Positions 28,937 through 36,747 of a stretch of 64,000 nucleotides of DNA are shown piece after piece. The stretch comes from Alphaproteobacteria bacterium (GTDB lineage Bacteria > Pseudomonadota > Alphaproteobacteria > JAUHZC01), in the NCBI GenBank assembly GCA_023898725.1, contig CP060236.1:934501-998500 (forward strand), in the 5' to 3' direction. Both the position numbers and the translations under genes were made by a program. Within the stretch, counting starts at the first letter, position 1; each line of letters opens with the position of its first letter. The notes under the pieces are model-generated. The model was given only the letters and a program-made list of their open reading frames with translations. It had not been told where the DNA came from and did no database searches.

Positions 28937-30469
28937 CTATGAAGGAAGAGGACGCATGGTAGGAAAAGCAATAACATCACGAATGCTTGGCGCATTGGTT
29001 AACAGCATCACGAGGCGGTCAATGCCGATCCCCAAACCACCGGCAGGGGGCATGCCGTGCTCAAGAGCTGTTACAAAGTCATGATCCATTTTGTGAGCCT
29101 CGTCATTGCCTGCCTTTCCAGCGGCGACTTGCTCTTGGAAGCGTTTGCGCTGATCCAGCGGGTTATTTAGTTCAGAAAAAGCATTAGCAATCTCCCAGGT
29201 GTTGCAGTACGTCTCAAAACGCTCTGTTACCCGGGGATTGTGGGGCGATACCTTGGCAAGAGGTGAGATGTCTGTGGGGAGTTCCGTCACATGCGTTGGT
29301 TGAATAAGTTTTTCCTCCACATGCTCAGAAAACACTGATTCTACAACCTCTCCCCAATTGTGTATGCCTTTAGTGTTTATGCCTAATGTATGAGCGTTTG
29401 CGCAGGCATCGACAAAACTGAGCGCGGAAAAGTCGATCCCGGTATGTTCATTTACAAGATCAAGCATAGACCGACGCTGCCAGCCTTTGGAAAAATCAAT
29501 CGTGTGATTCCCGTAAACGATTGTTGTCGTTTGATGCAGGTCCTGAACAAGGGCGATTATTAAATCCTCTGTCAGGTCCATCATATCATGATAGTTTGCA
29601 TAAGCCTGATAGGCCTCAAGCATTGTAAACTCAGGATTGTGGCGGGTTGAAATACCTTCATTGCGAAATGACCGATTAATCTCAAAAACACGCTCAGATA
29701 AACCACCCACCAGAAGACGCTTCAGATATAGCTCGGGTGCAATACGCAAAAAAAGCTCCATATCAAGAGCATTATGATGTGTCGTGAAAGGTTTTGCAGC
29801 AGCCCCCCCCGGAATAGAGTGTAACATGGGTGTTTCAACCTCGAGAAAGTCTCTATTTTGAAGAAACGTGCGAATATTTCGAATAATTGTACAGCGCTTT
29901 TGTAAGCGATCTCGGGACTCAGCATTGCTGATGAGATCGAGGTATCGTTGCCTATAGCGGGTTTCAATATCAGCCAGTCCATGAAATTTTTCAGGAGGAG
30001 GCAACAGAGCTTTGGTCAAAAATGTAATCGTGCGTGCATCCACGGTGATTTCACCCCGTGGTGTGCGGCGAATGACACCATTCACACCAATGATATCCCC
30101 AAGATCAATAAGCGTGAGCAATTCACGTTGAGGTCCGGATAGGTTGTTATCATGGGAAAAAATTTGGATATTCCCTGAGGCATCACGTAAATCAATAAAC
30201 ATACCGCTGTTGCGAATGGAGTGCACGCGCCCGGCAACAATAACATGATCTTCGGTCGTTTGACCCTTTTCAAGATGACCATAGCTTTTGTGAATTGCTT
30301 GAGCAAGGTGCGTTTTGTGGAAATCTGCAGGGTAAAGAGGAACGCCAAGTTCCGCCAGTTTGTTAAGTTTCTGAATACGAATATCACGGTACTCGGCCTG
30401 GCCGGTGTGTTTTTGTATTACCCCAGAAGAAGAAGTAGGGGAGGCGTGCTCATCAGGATTTTTAGACAT
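28937..30469 (-). CDS. lysS: Lysyl-tRNA synthetase, class II
   Basis: Charges tRNA-Lys. The N-terminal anticodon-binding OB fold (~60-150, VAGRVHSIRNSGMFIDLRD) and class II catalytic domain are both intact. Motif 2 (FRNEGISTRHNPEFTMLEAY) and motif 3 (GGLGIGIDRLVML) are clear. At 510 residues it is full length. Most alphaproteobacteria use the unrelated class I enzyme, so a class II gene is informative about lineage. The coding strand contains an eight-G run near 29805, within the GGAAAK-encoding region. A palindrome lies 41 bases upstream of the start. Confidence 0.96.
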   Translation of the reverse strand: MSKNPDEHASPTSSSGVIQKHTGQAEYRDIRIQKLNKLAELGVPLYPADFHKTHLAQAIHKSYGHLEKGQTTEDHVIVAGRVHSIRNSGMFIDLRDASGNIQIFSHDNNLSGPQRELLTLIDLGDIIGVNGVIRRTPRGEITVDARTITFLTKALLPPPEKFHGLADIETRYRQRYLDLISNAESRDRLQKRCTIIRNIRTFLQNRDFLEVETPMLHSIPGGAAAKPFTTHHNALDMELFLRIAPELYLKRLLVGGLSERVFEINRSFRNEGISTRHNPEFTMLEAYQAYANYHDMMDLTEDLIIALVQDLHQTTTIVYGNHTIDFSKGWQRRSMLDLVNEHTGIDFSALSFVDACANAHTLGINTKGIHNWGEVVESVFSEHVEEKLIQPTHVTELPTDISPLAKVSPHNPRVTERFETYCNTWEIANAFSELNNPLDQRKRFQEQVAAGKAGNDEAHKMDHDFVTALEHGMPPAGGLGIGIDRLVMLLTNAPSIRDVIAFPTMRPLPS

Positions 30470-30509
30470 GTACGTATATGTTTCTTTATCCTTAACCTAC
30501 GTAATTTCA

Positions 30510-30528
30510 GATCTCTTGACAAGAGATC
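30510..30528. promoter_or_regulatory. Nine-base perfect inverted repeat between lysS and brnQ
   Basis: GATCTCTTG-A-CAAGAGATC is a perfect 9+1+9 palindrome, the shape of a dimeric repressor site. On the minus strand it overlaps a TTGTCA that could be the -35 of lysS, with TAGGTT seventeen bases on. No cognate regulator is apparent nearby. It lacks a T-run, so it is not a simple terminator. Confidence 0.45.
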
Positions 30529-30703
30529 AATATGTAAGGCCATCTTTATGCTTAAAAATGATAGGAAGAATTTTTGTGGCAATCTATAGATATTGATCAA
30601 TACACAACCATTCTCCGTTATGTTTTCTACACTTTTTATATAAAAATAGTTTTTGCTAGATTATTCTTTATTGATTCTATATGTTGGAAATTAAATAGAT
30701 TTT

Positions 30704-31861
30704 TTGGCAGATCCATTGACATTAATAAAAATAACCATTGTTTCTTTTGCTGTTTTTTCTATGTTTTTTGGTTCTGGAAACCTTGTTTTTCCTATAGCCA
30801 TTGGGGTTGAGACCTATGGATACGCACTCTACGCTAATCTAGGATTATTTGTTACGGGCATTATTGTTCCGTGGATTGGTTTAATGAGTGCCGTTTGTTC
30901 TGGCTTCAACCAGCGTGATTATTTTGCTTTACTTGGACCTAAAGTGGGATGGGTTATCTGCTTTTTAATGCTGTGTCTTATTGGTCCATTAGGCGTTTGC
31001 CCCCGATGCACATTGGTCGCGTTTGGTGGTCTTAAGGTGATTTATCCCACGCTGAGCCTTTGGTCTTTTAGCCTTATTTTTTGCGCTCTTTCTGTCTTTA
31101 TTGTTATTTTTGATCGCAAACTTATCATGATCATCGGCAAATACCTCACCCCCCTTTTGTTAGTGGGTATCTTTATTATTATTTTTGCCAATTTTTTCAC
31201 GTCTTCTGCTGTTGTGCAGGTGGGGGAAAGTCCCCATCAATCCTTGCTGATCGGGGCAAGTTATGGCTATCACACGATGGATTTGATGGGGGCGCTTTTT
31301 TTTGGTTTTACTACCCGCAGTTTCTTTTTGTCAGAATCAGGTAAAATGACTCGATTAGATAAGCAGAAAAATATTATTTCTTCAACAGGGGGCATGCTTC
31401 TGCTGGCGATGGTTTATTCCGGTTTGGTGTATTTAGGAGGCAAGTATAATGCTCATCTCATTCACGCACCACCTGAAAACTACATTGTTTCTTTATCTGA
31501 TGCCGTTCTAGGAGAAAAATCTCGTTATATTGCTGCAATGATAAGTTTTTTAGCGTGCTTGACAACAATTGTTGTTTTGATGAAATTATTTGGGGAATTT
31601 TTACAAAAGGAATTACTTAAAAATAGAATAAATTTTCAGCAGAGTGTCACTCTTACCGCCTTAATCACTTTTATTATATCACTCACAGGATTTACAAGCC
31701 TTTCACAGTGGCTGGGATTGTTTCTGCAGACAATCTATCCCGCATTAGTCGTATTTGCACTGACAGCATACTTTATCCCTAACAAGCCCACGTTTATCCG
31801 GGTTTCCTTTTGGATTACCGTGCTATGCGTAAATATATACTTTTATTATTATACGCTCTGA
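30704..31861 (+). CDS. brnQ: BrnQ-family branched-chain amino acid carrier
   Basis: Cation-coupled importer of leucine, isoleucine and valine. The protein has about twelve membrane helices and the family N-terminal pattern MFFGSGNLVFPIAIG followed by GPKVGW and GPLGVCPRCT. 385 residues is slightly shorter than typical BrnQ (~430). The start is uncertain: the frame opens at TTG 30704, just before the conserved first helix, without a clear Shine-Dalgarno sequence, and another TTG lies twelve bases later. Uptake of branched-chain amino acids would suit a host-dependent lifestyle. The peroxidase gene follows in the same direction. Confidence 0.9.
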   Translation: MADPLTLIKITIVSFAVFSMFFGSGNLVFPIAIGVETYGYALYANLGLFVTGIIVPWIGLMSAVCSGFNQRDYFALLGPKVGWVICFLMLCLIGPLGVCPRCTLVAFGGLKVIYPTLSLWSFSLIFCALSVFIVIFDRKLIMIIGKYLTPLLLVGIFIIIFANFFTSSAVVQVGESPHQSLLIGASYGYHTMDLMGALFFGFTTRSFFLSESGKMTRLDKQKNIISSTGGMLLLAMVYSGLVYLGGKYNAHLIHAPPENYIVSLSDAVLGEKSRYIAAMISFLACLTTIVVLMKLFGEFLQKELLKNRINFQQSVTLTALITFIISLTGFTSLSQWLGLFLQTIYPALVVFALTAYFIPNKPTFIRVSFWITVLCVNIYFYYYTL

Positions 31862-31962
31862 TAGATTTTTTGGAAATTTTTGTTCCAACAAAATTCTCTT
31901 AGGTGAACGAGCTTTTTCAGTGTAAGGCTAAAGTATTATTTAATGCACCTGAAATAGACAAA

Positions 31963-32445
31963 ATGCCATCTGCATATGATTTTTCTTTTTTGCTCCTTAA
32001 TGGAGAAAAGCTTGAGCTAGGGAAGTTGCTTGGCAAGGTTTTGCTGATCGTTAACACTGCTTCAGAGTGTGGATTTACCCCGCAGCTCAAAGATTTAGAG
32101 CTTCTTCATCAGGAGTATAAAGACAAGGGATTGGTTGTGATTGCTATTCCTAGCAACGACTTTGGCGGGCAAGAGCCTGGTACAATCGAGGATATCACCC
32201 ACACAGCCTGTGAGATCTTTCACGCAACCTATTATATTACCCAAAAATATCATATTGCAGGCGTCAATGCGCACCCTTTTTATACCTGGGTGAACAAAGA
32301 AGTGGGGTTTTTAGGCCGACCTCGTTGGAATTTCCACAAGATCATGATTGGTAAAAGCGGAAAACTTATTGACTGGTTTAGTTCAGCAACAAAGCCAACA
32401 AATAAAAAACTTAAAGAGGCAATTGATGAAGCCTTGGCTGAATAG
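31963..32445 (+). CDS. Glutathione peroxidase-like thiol peroxidase
   Basis: Reduces hydroperoxides using glutathione or thioredoxin. The catalytic tetrad is complete: Cys in NTASECGFTPQ, Gln in NDFGGQEPG, and Trp and Asn in RPRWNFHK. Cys replaces selenocysteine, as is usual in bacteria. I begin at ATG 31963 (MPSAYDFSF), where the family starts; the frame extends to a GTG at 31903 that would add twenty atypical residues. The 160-residue length fits. birA overlaps its 3' end by twenty bases. Confidence 0.93.
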   Translation: MPSAYDFSFLLLNGEKLELGKLLGKVLLIVNTASECGFTPQLKDLELLHQEYKDKGLVVIAIPSNDFGGQEPGTIEDITHTACEIFHATYYITQKYHIAGVNAHPFYTWVNKEVGFLGRPRWNFHKIMIGKSGKLIDWFSSATKPTNKKLKEAIDEALAE

Positions 32446-33241
32446 TCCCACTGCTGATTTATCCCGTGTGTTGTGGCACCATGTTTCTAGAACCTCTTCA
32501 ACGCAAGCAGCATTAAAAGCAATCGTATCAAAGAAAGTTAGCACACTAAACCTTACTGATCCCGTGCATGTGCTTTCAGCTGACATGCAAACAGCTGGAA
32601 TTGGTCAGCGTGGAAATACGTGGCTTACACCTAAAGGGGCGCTAGCCATGACGTGTGCCTTTCCGTGGTCACGCAAGTGGATAGACAAACTCCCTTTTGT
32701 TGCTTTGTGTGGAACGGTTGCCGTTGCCGATGCTTTGCAAGCGTATGGTCTGTTTGTGCAAATTAAATGGGCAAATGATATTCTTATGAGAGAAAAAAAA
32801 ATGGGAGGTGTTTTGGTTGAAAACCTTATGCACGAAGGAAATTCCCAAAGCATGATACTCCTCATGGGGATAGGTCTGAATGTAAATAATGTGGCAGAAA
32901 GCATGATCATCACAGACCAACCTGTTACGAGCTGTGTAGATGAAACTGGAAAATCCTTTGATCTTCGATGTCTGCGTCACGATATTTTTGCTGCCGTATG
33001 GTTGCGGATGCATCATCTTGTTGAAAAGGGTGAAGCAGAACTATTGGAATCCGTTAATAGTCTTTTAGCTTTTCGTGGAAAGAATATTATCTTTGAAGCT
33101 GAAGGAACAAAGACTGTGGGAACACTTATGGGCATCAATGCATACGGTCATTTGAGAGTCTGTTGTGAGGGGCTAGAGATAATATACCGTAATGGGCGTA
33201 TTCGCCTTTTTTCTGGCAACTTTTCTGAGTGTTCTCCTTAA
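32426..33241 (+). CDS. birA: Biotin-[acetyl-CoA-carboxylase] ligase, catalytic domain only
   Basis: Attaches biotin to the carboxylase carrier protein needed for fatty acid synthesis. ATP/biotin loop AGIGQRGNTW (a degenerate GRGRRGRxW) is at ~55-64, KWANDI at ~108-113, and GGVLVE follows. A C-terminal SH3-like domain closes the protein. No N-terminal winged helix is present, so it is a ligase without the BirA repressor function. I start at ATG 32426, which has AGAGG seven bases upstream and overlaps the peroxidase end. With bioY at 22 kb this suggests biotin salvage. Confidence 0.93.
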   Translation: MKPWLNSPTADLSRVLWHHVSRTSSTQAALKAIVSKKVSTLNLTDPVHVLSADMQTAGIGQRGNTWLTPKGALAMTCAFPWSRKWIDKLPFVALCGTVAVADALQAYGLFVQIKWANDILMREKKMGGVLVENLMHEGNSQSMILLMGIGLNVNNVAESMIITDQPVTSCVDETGKSFDLRCLRHDIFAAVWLRMHHLVEKGEAELLESVNSLLAFRGKNIIFEAEGTKTVGTLMGINAYGHLRVCCEGLEIIYRNGRIRLFSGNFSECSP

Positions 33242-33305
33242 CAAAAAGAGGTGCACACTATAATAGCACGCACCCCGTTTATTGGTTTTTAAAGATATAA
33301 AGATC

Positions 33306-34457
33306 TTATGAAAGATCTATGGGAGGTAACTTAGGAGCTACTCCCAAATCTTTAAGCCCACCCAAGACGTCGTCACTAACGCCTCTCAATGCCTCTAACT
33401 TAACCCACGGCCGCGCATGGCTAAAAGCCTCAAGGATGTTGAGGTCATTTGATAAATCCACTCTGGCACCTGAGAGATCCAAAGTCTTTACCGTATTGCT
33501 CAGATTTTCTAACCGCAGGAGAGAGCCAAGAGTATCAGTACTGAGCAAACAGTCACTAATATCTAATCTTTCTAATGCGCGAAGATTTGCGAGCGTTTGT
33601 AAGTCTTCATTTGCTATTGTTCTTCCAGTAAGCTCTAAGGAAACTATCTGTGCCCCGAATGCACCCTCAAAAATTCCTGGAAAATGCAATATACTCTCCT
33701 CATCAGAGAAAGAACCAGGGTAAGGAATTTGGAGAGAAAGCTCTTTGCGATCCAAGAAACCGTTTCTTTCAGAGGCTTCCTTGAGTATTGGTAAGAGTGA
33801 GCGGTTAAAAGGGACATCTCTCACGGTAATCTCTGCTGTGAATCGTGATGATTTTATCATGATTTCTACTTGTTCTTGGGATCTGAGATCGTAAGAGTCA
33901 ATCCTTACGCTCAGGTTCTTAACAAAATTTAAGGGATTATCTTGCAAAAATAAGCCCACATGCTCAGAAGAAATCCCTAAAACATTGTCAGGGGCGGATA
34001 AACGTATGTTGAGATTAGCTGTATCGATTGAATTCCAACGGCCAAGAGCAGCAAGACCAAGTCCAGCAGTTTCTAAAGCCTCGTGCGTTCTAAATGTCAT
34101 GCTTAGTGCATTTGTCCTTGCCAGTAATGTTTCATATCCGGGTCTGAAAGCTGCTAGGGGATTTAGGCCAGTGAGCGTTAGGCGGCCTCTGTAGGAAAGA
34201 TTTTTGAGAAACCTTTGCGCATCAGGAGAGCCAGGCTCAGGAAGATGTTGCGCATCAACAGTAATGGGCTGGAGGAATGGGCTGGAGAGGGCCAGAATAC
34301 AGTCGATTTTTTTTAAGCGAGCGACTTTTTCCTGCGGGGGTCTTGCTGGTCCGGCGGGTGCTGCTGCTTCGAACGAAGGATCTGATGAGGCACAAAGAGT
34401 GCTTATGGTTAGAGATGCGAGGAGCAGTGATTGTGACAGTGTTCGTATTTTTTTCAT
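33306..34457 (-). CDS. Secreted leucine-rich-repeat protein, paralogue 1
   Basis: A 383-residue exported protein. The start at ATG 34457 aligns with its paralogue; the open frame begins four codons earlier. A signal peptide (LLLASLTISTLCAS) is followed by a shared N-terminal block with an Ala/Pro-rich linker, then KKIDCILALSSPFLQP. The C-terminal third carries degenerate leucine-rich repeats (LRALERLDISDCLLS, NTVKTLDLSGARVD) of the ribonuclease-inhibitor-like type. About 140 residues shorter than the neighbouring copy, mainly through fewer LRRs. It is preceded by a 55-bp promoter element also found before paralogue 2. Possible surface or effector protein; no enzymatic domain seen. Confidence 0.82.
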   Translation of the reverse strand: MKKIRTLSQSLLLASLTISTLCASSDPSFEAAAPAGPARPPQEKVARLKKIDCILALSSPFLQPITVDAQHLPEPGSPDAQRFLKNLSYRGRLTLTGLNPLAAFRPGYETLLARTNALSMTFRTHEALETAGLGLAALGRWNSIDTANLNIRLSAPDNVLGISSEHVGLFLQDNPLNFVKNLSVRIDSYDLRSQEQVEIMIKSSRFTAEITVRDVPFNRSLLPILKEASERNGFLDRKELSLQIPYPGSFSDEESILHFPGIFEGAFGAQIVSLELTGRTIANEDLQTLANLRALERLDISDCLLSTDTLGSLLRLENLSNTVKTLDLSGARVDLSNDLNILEAFSHARPWVKLEALRGVSDDVLGGLKDLGVAPKLPPIDLS

Positions 34458-34484
34458 TGTTTTTATCAACCTATAATAATTTTG

Positions 34485-34539
34485 TTATAATTATATATAG
34501 TCACATACGAAATAAATACAAGTACTTAATCTGAAATGA
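34485..34539 (-). promoter_or_regulatory. Copy A of a 55-bp duplicated promoter element
   Basis: Nearly identical (roughly nine bases in ten) to 36303-36357, and placed the same distance upstream of the paralogous LRR gene. On the minus strand it contains TTGTAT, sixteen bases, then TATATATAAT, a plausible sigma-70 promoter for the LRR gene. Confidence 0.6.
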
Positions 34540-34604
34540 ATTATTTTTTTAAAGCCTGCTGCCTGCTTATGGCTTGCAAGGGGTGAGGGGATGCTCAACA
34601 GGGG

Positions 34605-34640
34605 AAAGAGGAATACGTCCATATTCGCATATTCCTCTTT
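34605..34640 (-). terminator. Long perfect hairpin downstream of LRR paralogue 2
   Basis: AAAGAGGAATA (34605-34615) pairs perfectly with TATTCCTCTTT (34630-34640) across a 14-base loop. It sits 65 bases beyond the LRR stop. No T-run follows on the minus strand (CCCC instead), so it may stabilise the 3' end rather than terminate by itself. Confidence 0.5.
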
Positions 34641-34704
34641 GATCAGTTTTTCTTATTATTGTTATTCTTCTTCAAAGCTCGTAACCGAAGCATTGTTATT
34701 ATCT

Positions 34705-36276
34705 TTAAGAAGATCCACCCGCCGCTGCTGCTACTGGACTTTGATAGCTCATATTTATTGCTAGGCCTGGATTTTGTTCTTGGAGGCTCTCTACAGTTGC
34801 TGTGAGACGTTCTGCAATTTCTGGGCTAACGTAGTTACGTGACAGGTCTATATATTTCACAGGTAGTCTTCTTTCGTTTATTGCTGCCAGTATCCCTAGG
34901 GCTCCATCATCACCGATTCTATTGTTCACCAAATCCACGCTTTCTAAAGAGGGCATAGTGTGGAATATCCCTTGCACATCCTCATCCCTTACGTCAGAGG
35001 CCTTCAGGTTAAGTTTTTTTACGGTACGTAAGTATGGTGCAGCATCACTTGTCGCCAATGACTGAAAACTCCCCTTCATTCGTGACAGATCCACGACCTT
35101 TAAGGAACGAGGGTTTAGTAGACACAAAAGATGCGCTACAGCCTCAGTGGTGAGGGTATTGCGCACGGAAGTATTTAGAAGAAAACCAGAAAGATTCAAA
35201 GACTGTAAAGAAGGCAAGGGGTTTGCACCCACAAGACTTGTTATTCCTTCAGACGAAAGATTGTTACCCTCCATATCCAATACTTCCAGGGTACTCATAA
35301 TAGGTAACCCTAAAATTCCTTGAAAGCATGTATTGCCAAGGGAACAATAGTTAAGGTTTAATTTTCGTAAGTTTGTAAGGCCCTTCAATGCCTCAAGAAA
35401 TTGTGTTACGGCGATAGGATCGAGTCTCAAAGATGCGCTCAGATGATGTCGCGAGATATCGAGAGAGGATATCTGCCTTCCGAAGGCCCCATCAAAAATT
35501 CCGGGTATTATTCCGTAACCTCGCACATCGCGGAATTCCCCCATAAAATCTGAGAATTTGAATGATAGGTTCCGTCCATGAAGAGAGCCACCCTCTTCAC
35601 ACGCACGATTAAGAGTTGGTAAAAGACCGCTCCGTCTATCAATTTTTATGCTCGTTTTTTGATTGGAGGAACGTATCGCGATAGGATTTCCCTCTCTTCT
35701 ATCATGCAGGATCCAATAAGCCTCTACGTTTACATTTCTTACAGAATTAAAGAGATTGCTGTCTAAAATCCGAGCAATATTTTCGCAGGTGATACCACCA
35801 GGTAACACCATGCCAGGGTAGGCTATCTCTAAATCAATGTTAATTGTATCAAGAGCTCCCCCAGGTTCCATGGCGGAAAGACCATTCAGGGCCCTTTCTA
35901 AGTCTTCTTGGGTTCTGATGGTCATGCGTAGCTCACTTGCTCTCGCTAGTAATGTTTCATGTCCCGGCGCAAAAGCTGAAAAGGAATTGGTCAGGCTGAG
36001 GCGCCTATAGTTTACTACATCTAACAAACCCCGCTCAGCAGCAGAGCCAGGATTGGGAAGGTGCCGCGCATCGACAATGACGGGGTGGAGGAATGGACTG
36101 GAGAGGGCCAGAATACAGTCGATTTTTCTTAAGCGAGCAGCTTTTTCTTGTGGGGTTCTTGCTGGTCCGGCGGGTGCTGCCGCTGCCTCGAGCGAAGGAT
36201 CCGATGAGGCACAAAGAGTGCTGATTACTAAAGAGGAGAGGAGAAACGATCGTGATAGTGTATGCATTGTTTTCAT
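34705..36276 (-). CDS. Secreted leucine-rich-repeat protein, paralogue 2
   Basis: A 523-residue exported protein sharing its first ~75 residues closely with paralogue 1 (signal peptide, Ala/Pro linker, RKIDCILALSSPFLHP). From about residue 280 it runs into consecutive leucine-rich repeats of 26-30 residues (LTNLRKLNLNYCSLG, STLEVLDMEGNNLSSEG, LRTVKKLNLKASDVRDE, VKYIDLSRNYVSPE), the ribonuclease-inhibitor pattern with LxxLxLxxN/C. It ends in an Ala/Gly/Ser tail. In intracellular bacteria secreted LRR proteins are often host-interaction factors; that role is inference. Its promoter element duplicates the one before paralogue 1. Confidence 0.86.
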   Translation of the reverse strand: MKTMHTLSRSFLLSSLVISTLCASSDPSLEAAAAPAGPARTPQEKAARLRKIDCILALSSPFLHPVIVDARHLPNPGSAAERGLLDVVNYRRLSLTNSFSAFAPGHETLLARASELRMTIRTQEDLERALNGLSAMEPGGALDTINIDLEIAYPGMVLPGGITCENIARILDSNLFNSVRNVNVEAYWILHDRREGNPIAIRSSNQKTSIKIDRRSGLLPTLNRACEEGGSLHGRNLSFKFSDFMGEFRDVRGYGIIPGIFDGAFGRQISSLDISRHHLSASLRLDPIAVTQFLEALKGLTNLRKLNLNYCSLGNTCFQGILGLPIMSTLEVLDMEGNNLSSEGITSLVGANPLPSLQSLNLSGFLLNTSVRNTLTTEAVAHLLCLLNPRSLKVVDLSRMKGSFQSLATSDAAPYLRTVKKLNLKASDVRDEDVQGIFHTMPSLESVDLVNNRIGDDGALGILAAINERRLPVKYIDLSRNYVSPEIAERLTATVESLQEQNPGLAINMSYQSPVAAAAGGSS

Positions 36277-36302
36277 GAATATTATCCATTTACGCTAATA
36301 TT

Positions 36303-36357
36303 TTATAATCATATATAGTCACATACGAATAAAATACAAGTAATTAATCTGAAAGGA
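36303..36357. promoter_or_regulatory. Copy B of the 55-bp duplicated element, between divergent genes
   Basis: Near-copy of 34485-34539. On the minus strand TTGTAT is followed after about sixteen bases by TATATGATTATAA, a plausible promoter for LRR paralogue 2. On the plus strand it ends at GAAAGGA, which is the Shine-Dalgarno sequence of the divergent 90-residue gene, so the element may serve both directions. Confidence 0.55.
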
Positions 36358-36366
36358 TATATAATA

Positions 36367-36639
36367 ATGAAAGCCCTTGAAAAATCAGGGCGCGATGCTG
36401 TTCGTGAAAAAAACATACCTAAACTTTTGCAAGTGCTTCCCCGACTTGAGGCATTTTATGCAAATGCAGTTTTGAGAGAGCCAGAAAAAAAAGAAGCGCT
36501 TACCAAGATCATAAAGCAAATTAAAAACGTATTTGCAAAGAAAGAGATGAGCCTTTGGAAGTGGAATGTATTTCACCTTCAGCTCAATGCGTTATTCTCT
36601 GATCCACAAAAATCTATCTACATGGAAAAAAGCGTATAA
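36367..36639 (+). CDS. Small helical protein of unknown function, divergent from LRR gene
   Basis: A 90-residue, Lys/Glu-rich, predicted all-helical protein with no signal peptide or membrane span. AAAGGA lies about ten bases upstream of the ATG. Not recognised. It shares the intergenic promoter element with LRR paralogue 2 and points away from it. The first copy of the element has no equivalent gene beside it. A chaperone-like or accessory role to the LRR protein is possible only by position. Confidence 0.55.
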   Translation: MKALEKSGRDAVREKNIPKLLQVLPRLEAFYANAVLREPEKKEALTKIIKQIKNVFAKKEMSLWKWNVFHLQLNALFSDPQKSIYMEKSV

Positions 36640-36707
36640 TAAATATTATGTAAAATATTGTCTATGACCAGTTAACCCAAAAGCCTCATTGATTTTGCAA
36701 AGAATAA

Positions 36708-36734
36708 TCTGTGCCTCCTAAAAGAAGGCACAGA
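36708..36734 (-). terminator. Hairpin downstream of the repeat-protein gene
   Basis: TCTGTGCCT (36708-36716) pairs perfectly with AGGCACAGA (36726-36734), nine-base loop, 14 bases past the stop of the leftward repeat gene. The following minus-strand sequence TTATTCTTT is T-rich but broken, so terminator strength is uncertain. Confidence 0.6.
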
Positions 36735-36747
36735 AGGATAATTCCTC

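Noticed and set aside
28807..28995. 62-codon minus-strand frame with a hydrophobic N-terminus between gpmI and lysS
   Set aside because: It begins inside the lysS 3' end, lacks a Shine-Dalgarno sequence and crosses a spacer; more likely chance.
33296..33320. AGATCT...AGATCT hairpin at the end of LRR gene 1
   Set aside because: Two copies of a six-base palindrome that overlap the coding end, with no T-run; not enough to call a terminator.
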